Assembly: GCA_963691655.1 (NCBI GenBank)
Contig: OY829329.1
Location: 53,767,408-53,831,407, forward strand
From: Toxonevra muliebris
Taxonomy: Eukaryota > Arthropoda > Insecta > Diptera > Pallopteridae
Direction of reading: 5' to 3'
DNA length: 64,000 nucleotides
Both the position numbers and the translations under genes were made by a program. The notes below the pieces were generated by a model. It saw only the letters and a program-made list of their open reading frames with translations, was not told the DNA's origin and did no database searches. Within the stretch, counting starts at the first letter, position 1, and each line of letters opens with the position of its first letter. This document shows positions 46,013 to 57,840 of this stretch, one piece after another.

Positions 46013-46990
46013 CACAAAGCATTCACATTTTGTTTGCATTGGAAAAGCGAGAAGTGCGCGTGATAACAGCTGCCAACTTGTGGACCATCACCGTCATCAT
46101 CACCCATTGAGACTTGATTATACCACACGCTACTTGCTCTTACTCCAAAATCAAGGAAAAACTTTAGTACATACGTTTAATGAAAAGCCTGGTAGAGAGG
46201 CAGAAGAAAAAAATTGGCCAGCCGAAAGCAGACTTCTAGCAACTTCTATAGTTCATGCTTTAAACTGCATTTGCCTTCGTTTAATTTTTTTGGTTTTGTT
46301 CATCAGTCATCACTATTGTTTTAAAAGTTCAACTAACTAAGATTATTACTAGTATTAACAATACTAGTTTTTCAGTTGCATTCTCCACCATTTTTCTAAT
46401 ACTTTTTCTGCTACCCTTTCTACCACCTTTGCTGCTACCTTTTTTATTATTTCGAAGTCCCTTTTCTGTTACCTTTTTTCTCTTCTCATTATTTTTACTC
46501 CTTATTAATTCTCTGTAGTTTCTTCCTTCCTATTTTTTTAATAATAAAGCGGCGGCATTTGCTATTTGCTTTAAATATGAAAAATTGTTCAACTGTGAAA
46601 TTATTGCATAATTTTTGCAAAGAAATCACGTAAATCATTTGGTGGTCGCTATAGAATGCTGCAGTTTTGTTGCTATAGAAAATAAAATGCAACAGTGGTA
46701 AAAAATATTGTAGAATTAAGAATAAGATATATGTATTATGACTAGCGTGACAAAAAAACACTAAAGATCGTAAATCAGTGAAGATCGTTTAAACTCTGCT
46801 GTCCAAAAATCTTGCCGGCGAAAACATTAAGGAAAGGTGAAGGCCAATCTTCTATAGATCAGCAGAGAAGAATTCAAGCACGTGTTTTACGTACTAACTT
46901 TTTAAAAGTTGTAAAAATTTGTAGATATTTTTAGCAATATTTAGCGTCTTGAAGTGATTTAAGCGATTCTTAGAAACTTTTAGTAGTTTA
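46013..46990. other. AT-rich DNA with pyrimidine-rich stretch, no gene
   Basis: 46370-46510 is C/T-rich with words like tttctgctaccctttctacc, reminiscent of the 19-bp array at 31.2 kb but too diverged to assign. Nothing coding was found. Confidence 0.45.
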
Positions 46991-47385
46991 TAAAATTGTT
47001 TTTTCAAGAAACGAGCGATTTTTGTAAACGCCCCAGAAATTTATAGAAATTTTAAGCTTTATAAACGTTTTTTTGAGAACATGGTTTTATAAATTTTCGA
47101 ACGATTTACAATTATTAACAATTTATAAAAATATCTTACTGGTTTACAGAAATTTTTTGAGATAATTTTTTTGACGAGTTCAGAAATTTATAGCAATTTG
47201 TAGACGTATTTATAATGATTTTTAGTGAGTTTTAGAAATTTATAGCGATAGTTTTTTATAGAAAATGTTTGGAAAACTAATTTTAATGATTTGAAAAAAG
47301 TTTTTGGAACTTTTAAAGTTTTTTTTAATGTATTTTTAGCGTTTTATAAAAGTTTTTGGAGTTTTAGAAATTTATGGTGACTTTC
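46990..47385. repeat. AT-rich degenerate repeat, about 50-bp spacing
   Basis: The phrase agaaatttatag recurs near 47032, 47183 and 47232, and in related form near 47360, with diverged sequence between. The intervals partly fit multiples of about 50 bp. Borders are vague. Confidence 0.4.
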
Positions 47386-47389
47386 AGCG

Positions 47390-47740
47390 AATTGGATGGA
47401 CTTGTTATTTTTACAGATATCAGCTCTACTCGCTAAAAGTCGCTTTCTTCTCAAACTTGTAAGGAAATACAATATTTCCCCTCTGCCGTTTATTCTTCTA
47501 TTCGTGGTAGGAAAGAGGGTTGGAATTGGGCATTTCTCGAAAAGAGATGCTAAGGGCGACCCTCGAGGCATCCTACATTTGGGATGTGCTTCCATCACCA
47601 ACTAAAGAGGCGTACTTTCAACTCACCATGGAAGGTTCCCATGCCAAACGGGTGAGGATATCCACACAAGTGCCAATCGGGCCCGCGGGTTACGGCTCAG
47701 GTTCGCTGGCATTACAAACCGAGTAGCCAGTGGTTTTAAT
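47390..47740. other. Less AT-rich island of unknown nature
   Basis: This block has visibly higher G+C than its surroundings and more normal sequence complexity. Frames on both strands stay open for 60-85 codons (for example LEASYIWDVLPSPTKEAYF on the plus strand), but I recognise no family. It could be a transposon fragment or a host exon remnant; neither can be shown. Confidence 0.35.
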
Positions 47741-47871
47741 GGATGTTGCTCTGTAAATTTTGACGGAAAACATATTTAAATCGTCTGGAGGAGAAGGTAA
47801 ACTATAAAGAAATAACTAGACTCAAGTTAATTTATATACCCTTAGACACAGGCGGATAAAAAGGAATATAT

Positions 47872-48181
47872 GAGAGGTTGAGAGGAAAAGTGGTATAACT
47901 TCTACGTTCATAAAAAAGTGAAATAATTTTACTTAAGAGCAAAAGCAAAACGAAATATGTTCAGAGCAAAAGTGAAACGAAATATGTTCAGAGCGAAAAC
48001 GAAATAAAAAACTATGCTGTTCTTGCTCTGAAAGAATTGTTATACCATTTTTGTTCTTACTTTTAAGGCGTTTCATTTTCACTCTAAACCGTATTACATA
48101 TGCCATTCTTGCACTGACACTCTAAATTATTTCACTTTTGCTCTTATATAAATTTTAGCCCGCTCTTCCTCTCAACCTGTC
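47872..48181 (+). mobile_element. MITE copy 1 with 27-bp internal subrepeats
   Basis: About 310 bp bounded by similar inverted ends (left gagaggttgagaggaaaag, right read inward gacaggttgagaggaagag). Inside are two full 27-bp tandem subrepeats (agcaaaagtgaaacgaaat and onward) plus a partial one. No coding capacity and no clear target duplication. Confidence 0.75.
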
Positions 48182-48224
48182 ATTTATCATTCGAAAGTGA
48201 TATAAAACCGAATCGTCCTCATTT

Positions 48225-48558
48225 GAGAGGCTGAGAGGAAAAGTGGTATAACTTCTACGTTCAGAAATGTGAAATAATTTTACTTAAGAGCAAAAGCAAA
48301 ACGAAATATGTTCATAGCAAAAGTGAAACGAAATATGTTCAGAGCAAAAGTGAAAAGAAATATGTTCAGAGCGAAAACGGAATAAAAAACTATGCTTTTC
48401 TTGCTTTGAACGAATTGTTATACCAATTTTGTTCTTACCTTTAAGGCGTTTCATTTTTACTCTAAACCGTATTGCTTATGCCATTCTTGCACTGCCACTC
48501 TAAATTATTTCACTTTTGCTCTTATATAAATTTTAGCCCGCTTTTCCTCTCAGCCTGT
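48225..48558 (+). mobile_element. MITE copy 2, tandem to copy 1
   Basis: The same family as 47872-48181, in the same orientation and only 43 bp away. Its ends are better conserved (gaggctgagaggaaaagtgg and, inward from the right, caggctgagaggaaaagcgg). It has three full 27-bp subrepeats where copy 1 has two, which accounts for most of the length difference. Confidence 0.78.
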
Positions 48559-49930
48559 TTTCCCCCTTTTTGACAATATCTTCACATTATTTGTATTAAC
48601 AATCAAATTTTAGAATGAGTATAAGATATCAGGAGGGGAATCGGTGGCAATTGACCTCTCCTCCTTGCTCCTACCTGCGCACATTCATGCCTCTTTAGTG
48701 TGTAAAGTTAAGCTATAGAACGTATAGTAAATTTTTTGAAAAGAAGGAACAAGGATTGATTAATCTCTAATTAACTGAGCGGAAAGTTTCTCTATTTTCC
48801 TTGTCACACGAGAAAGCTGATATCAATGTCAGACCGGCTATTGCAGATCCAGTGGTTGATCGAACCGTGAGCAACGAGGGCAATAAGCTGGAGCTGACAC
48901 CACTCACTTCGTAGGTCTTAATTTGAAGGTTGCACTAACACGACGAGTCTGGTTGTGGCTGTAGGATTTTTCTGAAGAAAGAGCAAGTTTGAAAAGTACA
49001 AATTTGAAATCAAAAATTACTTAGGCACCAGTAAAGCTCATATTTCACCCAACTTATCTAACAGCGGGCTTGCGAACTCAGTTCTATTCATCGTAAACCT
49101 TAGTGTTGTCTACACTGACGTACCCACTTTCAGACTGGCAAAAGACAACTAACTTAATCAGCGTTGAACGACGCCAAGCTGAAGCAGGCAATTAACTGAC
49201 TAAACTGTCTCCAATAGGGTAACATTTTAATCAATTCATTTTCAATATAATCAGTAGCCATTTTATAGAATTCCCCACTGAATTTTGTCGCATTTTTGGA
49301 GTGCCTACCTCACTGTACTATTACTAAGAACCAAAACTATTATCTATGAGCACAGCACACAATTTTTTATCTACTTACTTTCAGTTTTGAACTTAATCAA
49401 ACTGCAACCAACTTTATAGTTATCTGTATACATACATACAGCAACTATTTGCTGGTCCCCCTGCTACTCCTCGATTCTAAAAGAATCTTTCCGTTGTCGT
49501 CATTTTACTTTCTACATTACCATTCATTACGCTAAAGCGAAAATCGCAACGACTTACGCTTCTTAATCACAATTTTTGTGCACTTTGCTATTATGCTGCT
49601 GCCATTTTGCTGGTAGTTCGTTCCTTTGCTGTTGTTGTGCCTGCTGCTTCAGCTATTGCAACTAGGATTTACTTAAAAATTACTAAATAAAAACTACTAC
49701 TACTTTCTTTCAACTTTCAACTACAAACTGAGAAGTAGGTACTAGTACTCATATATTCCTTCATCACCCATTTTTTTGTTATAAGAAGAATATAATTTTC
49801 CTACTTGGACTTTGCCTTCAGGGGCAGACAAAAGAAAATTCACTATAGCGCACACACAACGAGAAAAAAATAATAGAAAAAGGTTTAAGGATATGCAGCA
49901 GCAAAAATAAGTCTAAGAAGAAACTGCTTC

Positions 49931-49952
49931 TGCTGCTGCTGCTGCTGCTGCT
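49931..49952. repeat. (TGC)7 microsatellite
   Basis: An uninterrupted trinucleotide run in A-rich surroundings; not within a convincing reading frame. Confidence 0.9.
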
Positions 49953-51489
49953 CCTGCTATAGCATTGAATGCCTTTTGGCGAGCAAACACTAAGGAAAAT
50001 ATCAAAATTTTATATATGTACGAAAGTATCTGTGTATAGAGTTGAGCAAGAATTAAAGTGCATAAATTTTTGCACTATTATTTTTTTTCCAGTTTGCTTC
50101 TTTCCGCACACACACAAATTAAGTTTCTAAAGTTTGCTTTTTCATATTTTTTCTCTTTGCTTTTCGATAAGCGGAAATAGAGTTACAGTGGAGGAAAAAT
50201 AAACCTATTAACTGTTATTTAAATATAGCTGTTATATTTGATTACAATAATAATATGATTCATACCACTGTAACGCTTACACTTGGTATTTTCTAGTTGC
50301 AGTTGAATGTTTTCTTTTTCTATCTTTATAAATTGTCTTCCTGTTGCCTTCTATTTACACTCAGTATCGTAGAGTTTCAGCGCCATTTAAATTGAGATTG
50401 GTAGCATTAATTTATTGAGCAACTTAAAAGCAATTTAATTATTTTACAATAGGCAGGCAGGCAGCAAGACCAAGGAGTAACACCTAGCAGAAGCTCTAGA
50501 AGAAGCTGCTATTTTTAAATCGTCTACTACTATTACTTTATAGACTTCTGCTCCTTATACTAGTTACCTTAAGGTATTTCTTCATTGTGTTGTAGTGTTG
50601 CCATAGTGCGGCAATAAAAAAATGTATTCCGTTTAAGAAAAGCTTAACTTTGCTACAGCATTAGCAGAATTTTTCTTTATGTTGACGATAAATTTTGCAT
50701 AACAAAAAAAAAAAAAACAAAAAACAAAAGGAGAACAAAATAATGAAATGAAGAAAACGGAAGTGAAATTAATAAACCGGAGGCAAGGTAAGCAAGATTT
50801 ATAAGGCAGTAAGCAAAAGTAATGGAATTTTCTTTAACAATTTTATCGAAGAAAGAAAAAATAAATCTGTGAGAAGTTATGTTTCGGTAAGGTGACGATA
50901 ATTATAAATTGAATTGCAGTGAGATCATAAAGGATTATACCGCTACATAAAGAAAAAAAGTAGACAACTGGTTTTTCTTTTTCTTAGCATATTGAATGTG
51001 TTCGTTTGAATACTGTATCAAAATTTATATAGGTTAACTAGTGTGGTTAACATTTCCATAAATGTGGTCGATCTAAAGTCCACAAAGTATCTTTGTCAAT
51101 TGAAATCGTACCGTGTGAGATTAACCCTACGATAGGCACCTCTCTGAGAGGCGGCAACATAACCTCCTAGGCCTAAATAGGCCCACGCGAATAAAAACGA
51201 TAGTTATGGCCTTTTACAGCATGTTATTGCACTGGCAGGTGTGCGCTTAGTATCGGACATGGTCTCCTACATTTGGTATGTGTTTCTAGCATGTATATTT
51301 GAACAGTTAGGGCTTTGAAAAGACGTATATAACGTAAGTGATGGTGATTCGGATCGATGTATATAAGCCGAATCGATTTTGTTTTGTTAATAACTTTTCT
51401 TTGGTATTTTTTTATAAGTATATTTCATTGTTCACAAGTTCATGGACTAGCGGATCCAAATTTTATTACTTTAGCTTGATATTATATTC

Positions 51490-51640
51490 GAAGATATTGG
51501 ATTTTTGCGAAAATGCCACGCCCACTTTGAGATACGGTCACATTTTATAGCCCACAACTTGACATACATAGAAATACATCTCTACACTAAATTTGATCAA
51601 GATCAGACAAACCGTTTATGATTACATATGGGAAACACAT
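51490..51640 (+). repeat. Possible dispersed repeat fragment
   Basis: It carries atgccacgcccactttg followed by a phrase ending agacaaaccgtttatgatt. It resembles the GGTGCCAC-bearing segment at 18480-18835 in both motif and order. The class is unknown. Confidence 0.35.
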
Positions 51641-52299
51641 TGACGTGGCAATAATTTGCATGTCTGTATGTATGTGTGTGCATTTATGCATACAAACATA
51701 CATTTGTTTTATATATATTTTCCTTAAGCCTCAAAAAATTTTATTTTTTCAACTTATTCCGATTGAAACAATTCTTTGTACTCATAAAACATTGGCGCAT
51801 TAAGTCATAGAGTTTGAGATCGATTCGTCAAGAAACAAAAGAAGAAATTTTACTCTTCTTTAATCAAAACCAATAGCTGTGATTAGTTAATTGAATATAT
51901 GAAATATCACGTTATCACAATTTTGCTCAGCGTTGGATTTATTCTCAGTTATTGGAAATTAATAATTATGATTGATCAATTGAAAGCATAGATATAAATT
52001 TCTCTCTATGGAATGAAACATAATTTGTGATTTGGCAAACCTGTCATACCCAAAAAGTGTTCCTTTCCAATCAGAAAAAATCAACGCTAAAACCATTCGA
52101 AGACATGCAGTCCCCTGGTTAGCTGATAGAAGTTTCCTTCGGTATACAGCTCCCAAGGCAACAGCCCATAATTCACATCTTAGTTTGTTATCGAAATCAA
52201 CAACTTTCTTTTACAGTGCACCGGTTTTCAAATATTTACCATTAAACTACTTAACATTTCCGTATCGCAACTTCTAAAGGTATGTAATTTCATAAAAGC

Positions 52300-52560
52300 A
52301 TTCAGTAATTCCGTTTTTTCTATAGTTAGCTTGAGACCATAAGAGTCAAGTCTATAGCATAATCTGGTTTAGCTATGCTTTTCTTTCTCAGTAATACGTG
52401 CAGTGAATAGAGACGCAATGTCATCTACATAGCCGACCAGTGTTTAGTTTCTCATCTATTTTTGTCGAACGGGGCCACTTACAGGCTAATTAATGAGTTT
52501 GTGATCACTCAGGTATTTCCACATGACACCCCTCAAATACAAAGGTCCATCATATAAACC
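52300..52560 (-). pseudogene. Reverse transcriptase scrap with YVDD box
   Basis: The minus strand reads LVGYVDDIASLFTARITEKE (RT motif C with the catalytic Asp pair), and further on RLDSYGLKLTIEKTE (motif D-like GLKLxxxKTE). Upstream, GVMWKYLSDHKLIN is compatible with the segment before motif B. Stops occur between the blocks. It fits R1/LOA-type LINEs, but only about 80 residues can be judged. Confidence 0.6.
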
Positions 52561-53093
52561 CGCTTGGCCATATAGAACTGTTTTTTTACGTACATAATTG
52601 CAAATAGAGCCACGTATCTGTAATACTAATTTCCACCCTGGAAGCTTCCATATTCGCCATGAGTGTCAATGGATTCAATTATTTACTTATTAAGCTTAGC
52701 ATACTACAATGTTAATTCAAATACTTTTCTTCAAATACTGAACAAAGTTAAGTCAAATACCAACTGAGTACTGCAGTCATGTCATAAAGCATTCTAGAAT
52801 TAAACGGAAATACATTTTAGATATTGAAATTATCTTTTAAACAACACTAGTGGCTTGTTCACTGACGAAATGACTTCCAGGCTGGAGGCTCCAGCTATGA
52901 CAATTTCAAATAAAAAAACATTATTAATTGCTGTCTGAAGAAACAAATCATATTTGCATTCTAAATTATTATTGTTGTTTGTTGCTTTCGCTTTGTCAAA
53001 TAGCATAATTAACACTTGTATGTGTGTACTAAACCCATTGACACAACATACATTTATGGAAACAATATGCAAGGTTCAAGCACTATCACTTCA

Positions 53094-53115
53094 ACACACA
53101 CACACACACACACAC
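53094..53115. repeat. (CA)11 microsatellite
   Basis: An uninterrupted CA run. Confidence 0.93.
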
Positions 53116-53169
53116 GCTCAAAACTAATAACACCTTTCAAAAAGCATTTCATTATTTTGCCGCTATATC

Positions 53170-53192
53170 AAAAAAAAAAAAAAAAAAAAAAA
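53170..53192. repeat. Poly-A run of about 23
   Basis: A homopolymer; it is not preceded by a recognisable retroelement 3' end. Confidence 0.93.
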
Positions 53193-53303
53193 GCATTAAT
53201 GCCAGCGTGATTTTCAAAATGACCAAGCAATGACAACATTTGCATATGCTGGCAATGGCGCATACACTTCCGTTTCCTGTTCGTATATCTATACATACCT
53301 ATA

Positions 53304-53321
53304 TGTGTGTGTGTGTGTGTG
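53304..53321. repeat. (TG)9 microsatellite
   Basis: An uninterrupted TG run. Confidence 0.93.
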
Positions 53322-55139
53322 AATAAATTTTGCATATGATTACAAAATTCAAAATGAACAACAACAAATTACGTGCTTTTGTATTTGGCCTTTCTATATA
53401 TTCATATATGTTGATGCACACATCATACCTCACTACTGGCATCACGTTGTTTTTGTACTTTGGTATAAGTATATGAATGTTATTCTTCTTCTTCACGTTT
53501 AACAAAGTCCATTTAATTTATTATGCACTCGGGGATCATGTTTTATATGAACTTCATGAATAGCGAGGCAGCATTAGAGGATGGAAAATGGAGTCAACTT
53601 TAGGCTTCCCGCCGAATATAAACGTGTCTAATTAGTCGCAGAAATGTTTAGAATTTCAAAATTTTGGGCGTGATAAATAAAGCTGAGATATTTAGAGTAA
53701 TGACAAACAATTTCTTTTGTGCAAAAAAAAAAAACAAACAAATATTTCTAATTTTAACAAAAATTTTATTCAAAATACTCGTAATAATGCCCCCAAAATT
53801 ATATTAGTATTTTTTGTGCCAATATTATTAAAATCACCTAATTTTTCCGCTTTTGTGGGAAAATAGAAAATGACCTCGCCTCGCATTCTTTTTCCGTTAT
53901 TTAAATTATGCCGCAACTAATATCAAAAAAAAAAAAAAATATGAAAAATATGCTACAGCTTCAAGCACAGCTGTCAACTTTCACTTCCGTTTCCGTGTCA
54001 TTTTTAGCACTTTTTCTACTAATGCTATTACTAACACTATTGCTACTACTGCTAACAGTACCAGGACTGTTATTTTTTTCGATGGCTGTTTTTGTTGTTG
54101 TTGTACGCCTCAACAATTTACTTGTCATTTTTTGTGACAGCTCGCATTTTTTTTTTGTTTTGTTTTTGCCTCATACTTTTTTAACTTTTTGTTTGTTTTA
54201 CTTTTTTCTTTTTATTTCGTTGCTTGTTTATTTGTTGCCCCCTAAGGTGTTTAGGTGAAATCCAACGCTGCCACTTTTTCTTGTTTGTTTTTTTTTTTTT
54301 ACTACCTTTTTTTCGGTGCTATCGCGTCCATTATACAAAAATATACTAAAAAGAAAAATTTTGTATATTTTTGCTACAGGCAAAAACTGTGAACAAATAA
54401 AAGTAGGAAGAAAAAAAAATCTGTAAGTTTTCTGTTTCTTCTTTCTCTTGATCTTCTATTTCTTCAAAACTTCTTGATACTAGGAGCAGCCAGCGAAATA
54501 AATTGGATATGACATTTGTACATTTGCTCTATATTTTCGGTGGGCTCCCTATACTCTCGCTGCTATTGTTGTTGTTTTTTATAATAAATACCTGAAACTC
54601 GTTGCTATTTTGTTTGAGGCATTTTTTGTGATATATTTTTTTTTCGTAGTAGCTCAAATGTTTTGAGGCATGCTTTTTTTCATTCATCTTTCATTTGGTT
54701 TTCTTTGTGGTGCCTACTTCTTATATTTTTAACTTGAAATTTTTTTTATATTTTCTAATTTAGAAAATGCGTTTGGGTCAAATATTAATAATGAGCTTAT
54801 TACATTTTTGTCATTTTTGTTTCTTTATTTCATTTTTGAGTAAAGGAGGGAGTGGTGGCGCTCGCACATACAAAATTATAAAGGTATTTCTTCTTTATTA
54901 TTTTTTCTGTTTTTCATAACTGTCACTGAAGTGACAGGTACGAGTAGGTAGGTGAATTGACATTACACTGATGCCAAGGTAATTTAATAAGCTAATGCTT
55001 TGTAAGCTTTAAAGCTGTTGAGCAAGAAAATGTTATTTAATCCAATTTTATTTTGAAAAATTAGTTCTAAATTTATTATTAGAAATACTGATTAAATCAA
55101 GTCTGATTTTAGAATACTAGAAAAAATTCAACGGTAACA

Positions 55140-55257
55140 AAATCTTAAACAACAGAAATTCCACCATGCCATCTCTTAAATCTGAAACCGCCAAATCAAC
55201 CGAACTTTAATTTCCATCGATAGAAACTTAAAAATTCAATATGCATCGATGAAATCT
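55140..55257. repeat. 29-bp minisatellite, first part
   Basis: Diverged units around aaaattcaatatgcatcga and tgaaatcttc. It stops at the hAT-like element at 55258. The unit is best seen in the third part (57401-57840). Confidence 0.65.
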
Positions 55258-56219
55258 TCCCCCGAAATTTGGAAAATTTATTCTAATTTTAGAGATTAAT
55301 TGCCAATGGATGGAGAAAAAGTCAAAATAAAATCTATTTAACGATGTTTTTTACTTCCATCGGTTTTTTTCTAAAAAGTCATATATAAAAAAAATAAATT
55401 TGAAATCTTAGTTACACTATGCGATCAAATCCGATTTGTTTTCTTCGACATGAGGTTTGACTACGGATTCAAAAAGAGAAGTTGATACTGAGCACTACTG
55501 CATTCATAGTTTTTCTAGATCAGTAACTGTTTTTGATTTAAAGTTTCGTCCTGAATCAGTTTGAAAAGTTTAAAAATTAATATAAAATAGGAAAAATCAT
55601 CGGATCCTTGTAAAATTAGACTTACTTGAACCCCATTTTTTTCCTAAAACGTGACGTGATTGGAAGTTTTTGACTTCAGATTCGAGTTCAACGTGAAAAA
55701 TTCTTTCGCAAAACCTCCATCTTATTAGCAAAACCAGTTTAGTGGGCAATCTTAAAATATAATTAATTTTTTAACGCATAATTGGTCAGATCACCACGAA
55801 AGATTTAAGGAATTTAATGGCTCAAATTCCCAATGATGATCATTTGAAAAAAAAGAGCCACTACTATTTTTGGTAATTTTTTTGAGGTTGGGTACATCGT
55901 AAGTAGTGGGAAGTCAATGAGTTCATGAAATTATGTCCTTCACGATAAAAAAATGCATTAGAATGCACATTGAATAATATTTATTTGAAAAAATTTAATT
56001 TGATTATTCTGTGAATTTTTTGTCACTTTTGGCAATTTTTTTGAGGTTAAGATTAAAAAAATCGGAAAATATTTCCTAAAATTTTAATTTTATAGGGTCC
56101 ATCAAATGTATCATCGATTTAATTTATTGTATTTAAAAATCAGTTTGATAAAAAATATTTTTGAATATTTTCTTCGAATGAAAACGCCCCCCCGAAAAAA
56201 ATTTCTGGCTACGGCCCTG
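55258..56219. mobile_element. hAT-like non-autonomous element, copy 2
   Basis: It matches 21883-22741 along its length (for example ttgccaatggatgg, acgtgacgtgat-ggaagttt, gtcaatgagtt). The right terminus tctggctacggccctg is intact and the left about 40 bp, including the left terminal repeat, are missing, so the target duplication cannot be tested. It is inserted in a 29-bp minisatellite. Confidence 0.8.
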
Positions 56220-56292
56220 GATCTTCAAAACTCACTAATCATGAAATCTCCCATTCTCAACATCCATCGGTAAAATCTCCAAAACTCAATAA
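56220..56292. repeat. 29-bp minisatellite, middle part
   Basis: Two to three diverged units (aaaactcactaatcatgaaa, catccatcggtaaaatctcc) survive between two transposon insertions. Confidence 0.65.
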
Positions 56293-57400
56293 CACTGTTC
56301 AACAGCCAAAAATGAGCAGAGACGGGACAAGTATACTTAGGGTAATGGGGGGGTCGCTGAGTCCGAATCCGTGGTCCGTTTTGCTCTACTAACTTTAAAC
56401 ATTTTTTTAAAATTATTTTTTTTTTAATTAATTTATTTTTTCGCAATTTTTTTCATCCTTGTTATCATCGTTCACTTTTATCTCGTTGTTAGCTTAACCC
56501 AATAATGCCTAGCGTTGCCATATGGCACCTTCTCGCTGAGCCAGGTTCAAAACTAATTTTTTTCTCAATTTACTTTCTTGATCTACCTACTTTGTGTTCT
56601 TGAACAATTAAATCCTAAAAATTTCTTTGTGTATACCTACAAATAAATTTATATATTGCTGATTCCTTTTTGACACGTTCACGTATTCATTTTTGCACAC
56701 ATTTTAGATAAATCTATAATATAAAATAAAAAACGTAAGTACCTATGAACATAGTTATTGACAAGATTTAAATTTTATTCATAATTTGTCCGAAGATGTT
56801 TTATTTTAGGTTCATATGCAGGATTCCATTTTTGCAGACATCGCGATTCTCAAAACAATAATAGTAAAACAAATAGAGTAAAACCGGTGACAGCCTACTC
56901 CAAGCTTGCTTCGAAATTTAACAACAAAATCCAAATCGATTTTTAGGATTTAATTGATCAAGAACATATTAAATTAAAGTCAAACTTTTATACTGCTCTG
57001 CCTTTGAACGTTGCAACGACATTTTTCAGCGAGGACGAAGGCATGGTTGTGGAAACGTAGTTTTGCAAACGCAGTGGCTTAAAGGACGAACGGGAACCAA
57101 AGTAGATAGATCAAGAAAGTAACTTGAGAAAAAAAAAAATTTTTGAACCTGGCTCAGCGACAAGGTGCCATTTGGTGAAGCTAATAACGAGATAAAAGTG
57201 AACGATGATAACGAAGATGAAAAAAATTACGTAAAAATAAATTAATTAAATGTTTTGATGAAAAACATTTTTAATCCTTTTTTTTCAATTTTAAAAATTC
57301 TGATGTCAATAAAAAGAAATTGTGATCTAGCAGAGCAAAACCCTAAGTGCATTTGTCCCGTCTCTGCTCGTTTTCAAAAGTTTCCACTTGTAGAACAGTG
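56293..57400. mobile_element. Long-inverted-repeat element (1.1 kb)
   Basis: The ends read cactgttcaacagcc (left) and, inward from the right, cactgttctacaagtgg. The arms match over more than 300 bp: gagcagagacgggacaa, ttatcatcgttcactttta, tcgctgagccaggttcaa, actttcttgatct, and further in aattaaatcctaaaaat on both. The right arm has about 100 bp without counterpart (about 57000-57105). Almost the whole element is thus a giant palindrome with a short centre. No protein is encoded. The target duplication is unclear, so the superfamily is open. Confidence 0.85.
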
Positions 57401-57840
57401 TAATCATCGATAACATCATAAAAATTCGATAAACAACGAGAAAATCTAGAAAATTTAATATTCATCGCCGAATCTCCAAAATTCAATATCTATCGATAAA
57501 TTCTCTCAAGTTCAGGGCCCACCGATGAAATCTCAAAAATATAATCTACATCGATAAACACGCCAAAATTTAATATTTATCAAATAAATTTTGAAAATTT
57601 AAAATACATTAATAAAACCTCTATAATTTGATAAAATCTCCCAAATTCAATATCCTTGGATAAAATATCATGAATTGAGATTTTATTAATGGATATTAAC
57701 ATCACTAAAATCTCCAGAATTAAATATTCATCGATAAATCTCCAAAATTTAACCTCATTCGATAGAATCTTCAAAAGTAATTAGCGATTCAAAAAATGTC
57801 AAAAATTGAACTTTCATCGATTAAAAAATTTATTTGAGTG
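57401..57840. repeat. 29-bp minisatellite, last part
   Basis: Successive units of 28-30 bp approximate catcgataaaatctccaaaa followed by ttcaatatc. This is the clearest part of the array; the first two parts lie on the far sides of the two inserted elements. Confidence 0.8.

Larger units (their letters stand above)
48600..52290. other. Mixed DNA, no gene recognised
   Basis: 48640-49250 is less AT-rich and of normal complexity but shows no recognisable protein. The remainder is AT-rich with a CTG run (49931-49952) and poly-A (about 50704-50717). The segment 51490-51640 resembles the dispersed repeat at 18480 through atgccacgcccactttg. Confidence 0.45.
52570..55130. other. AT-rich DNA with microsatellites, no gene
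   Basis: Contains (CA)11 at 53094-53115, poly-A at 53170-53192, (TG)9 at 53304-53321 and several poly-T/poly-A runs between 53720 and 54300. No coding motif was found. Confidence 0.5.
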
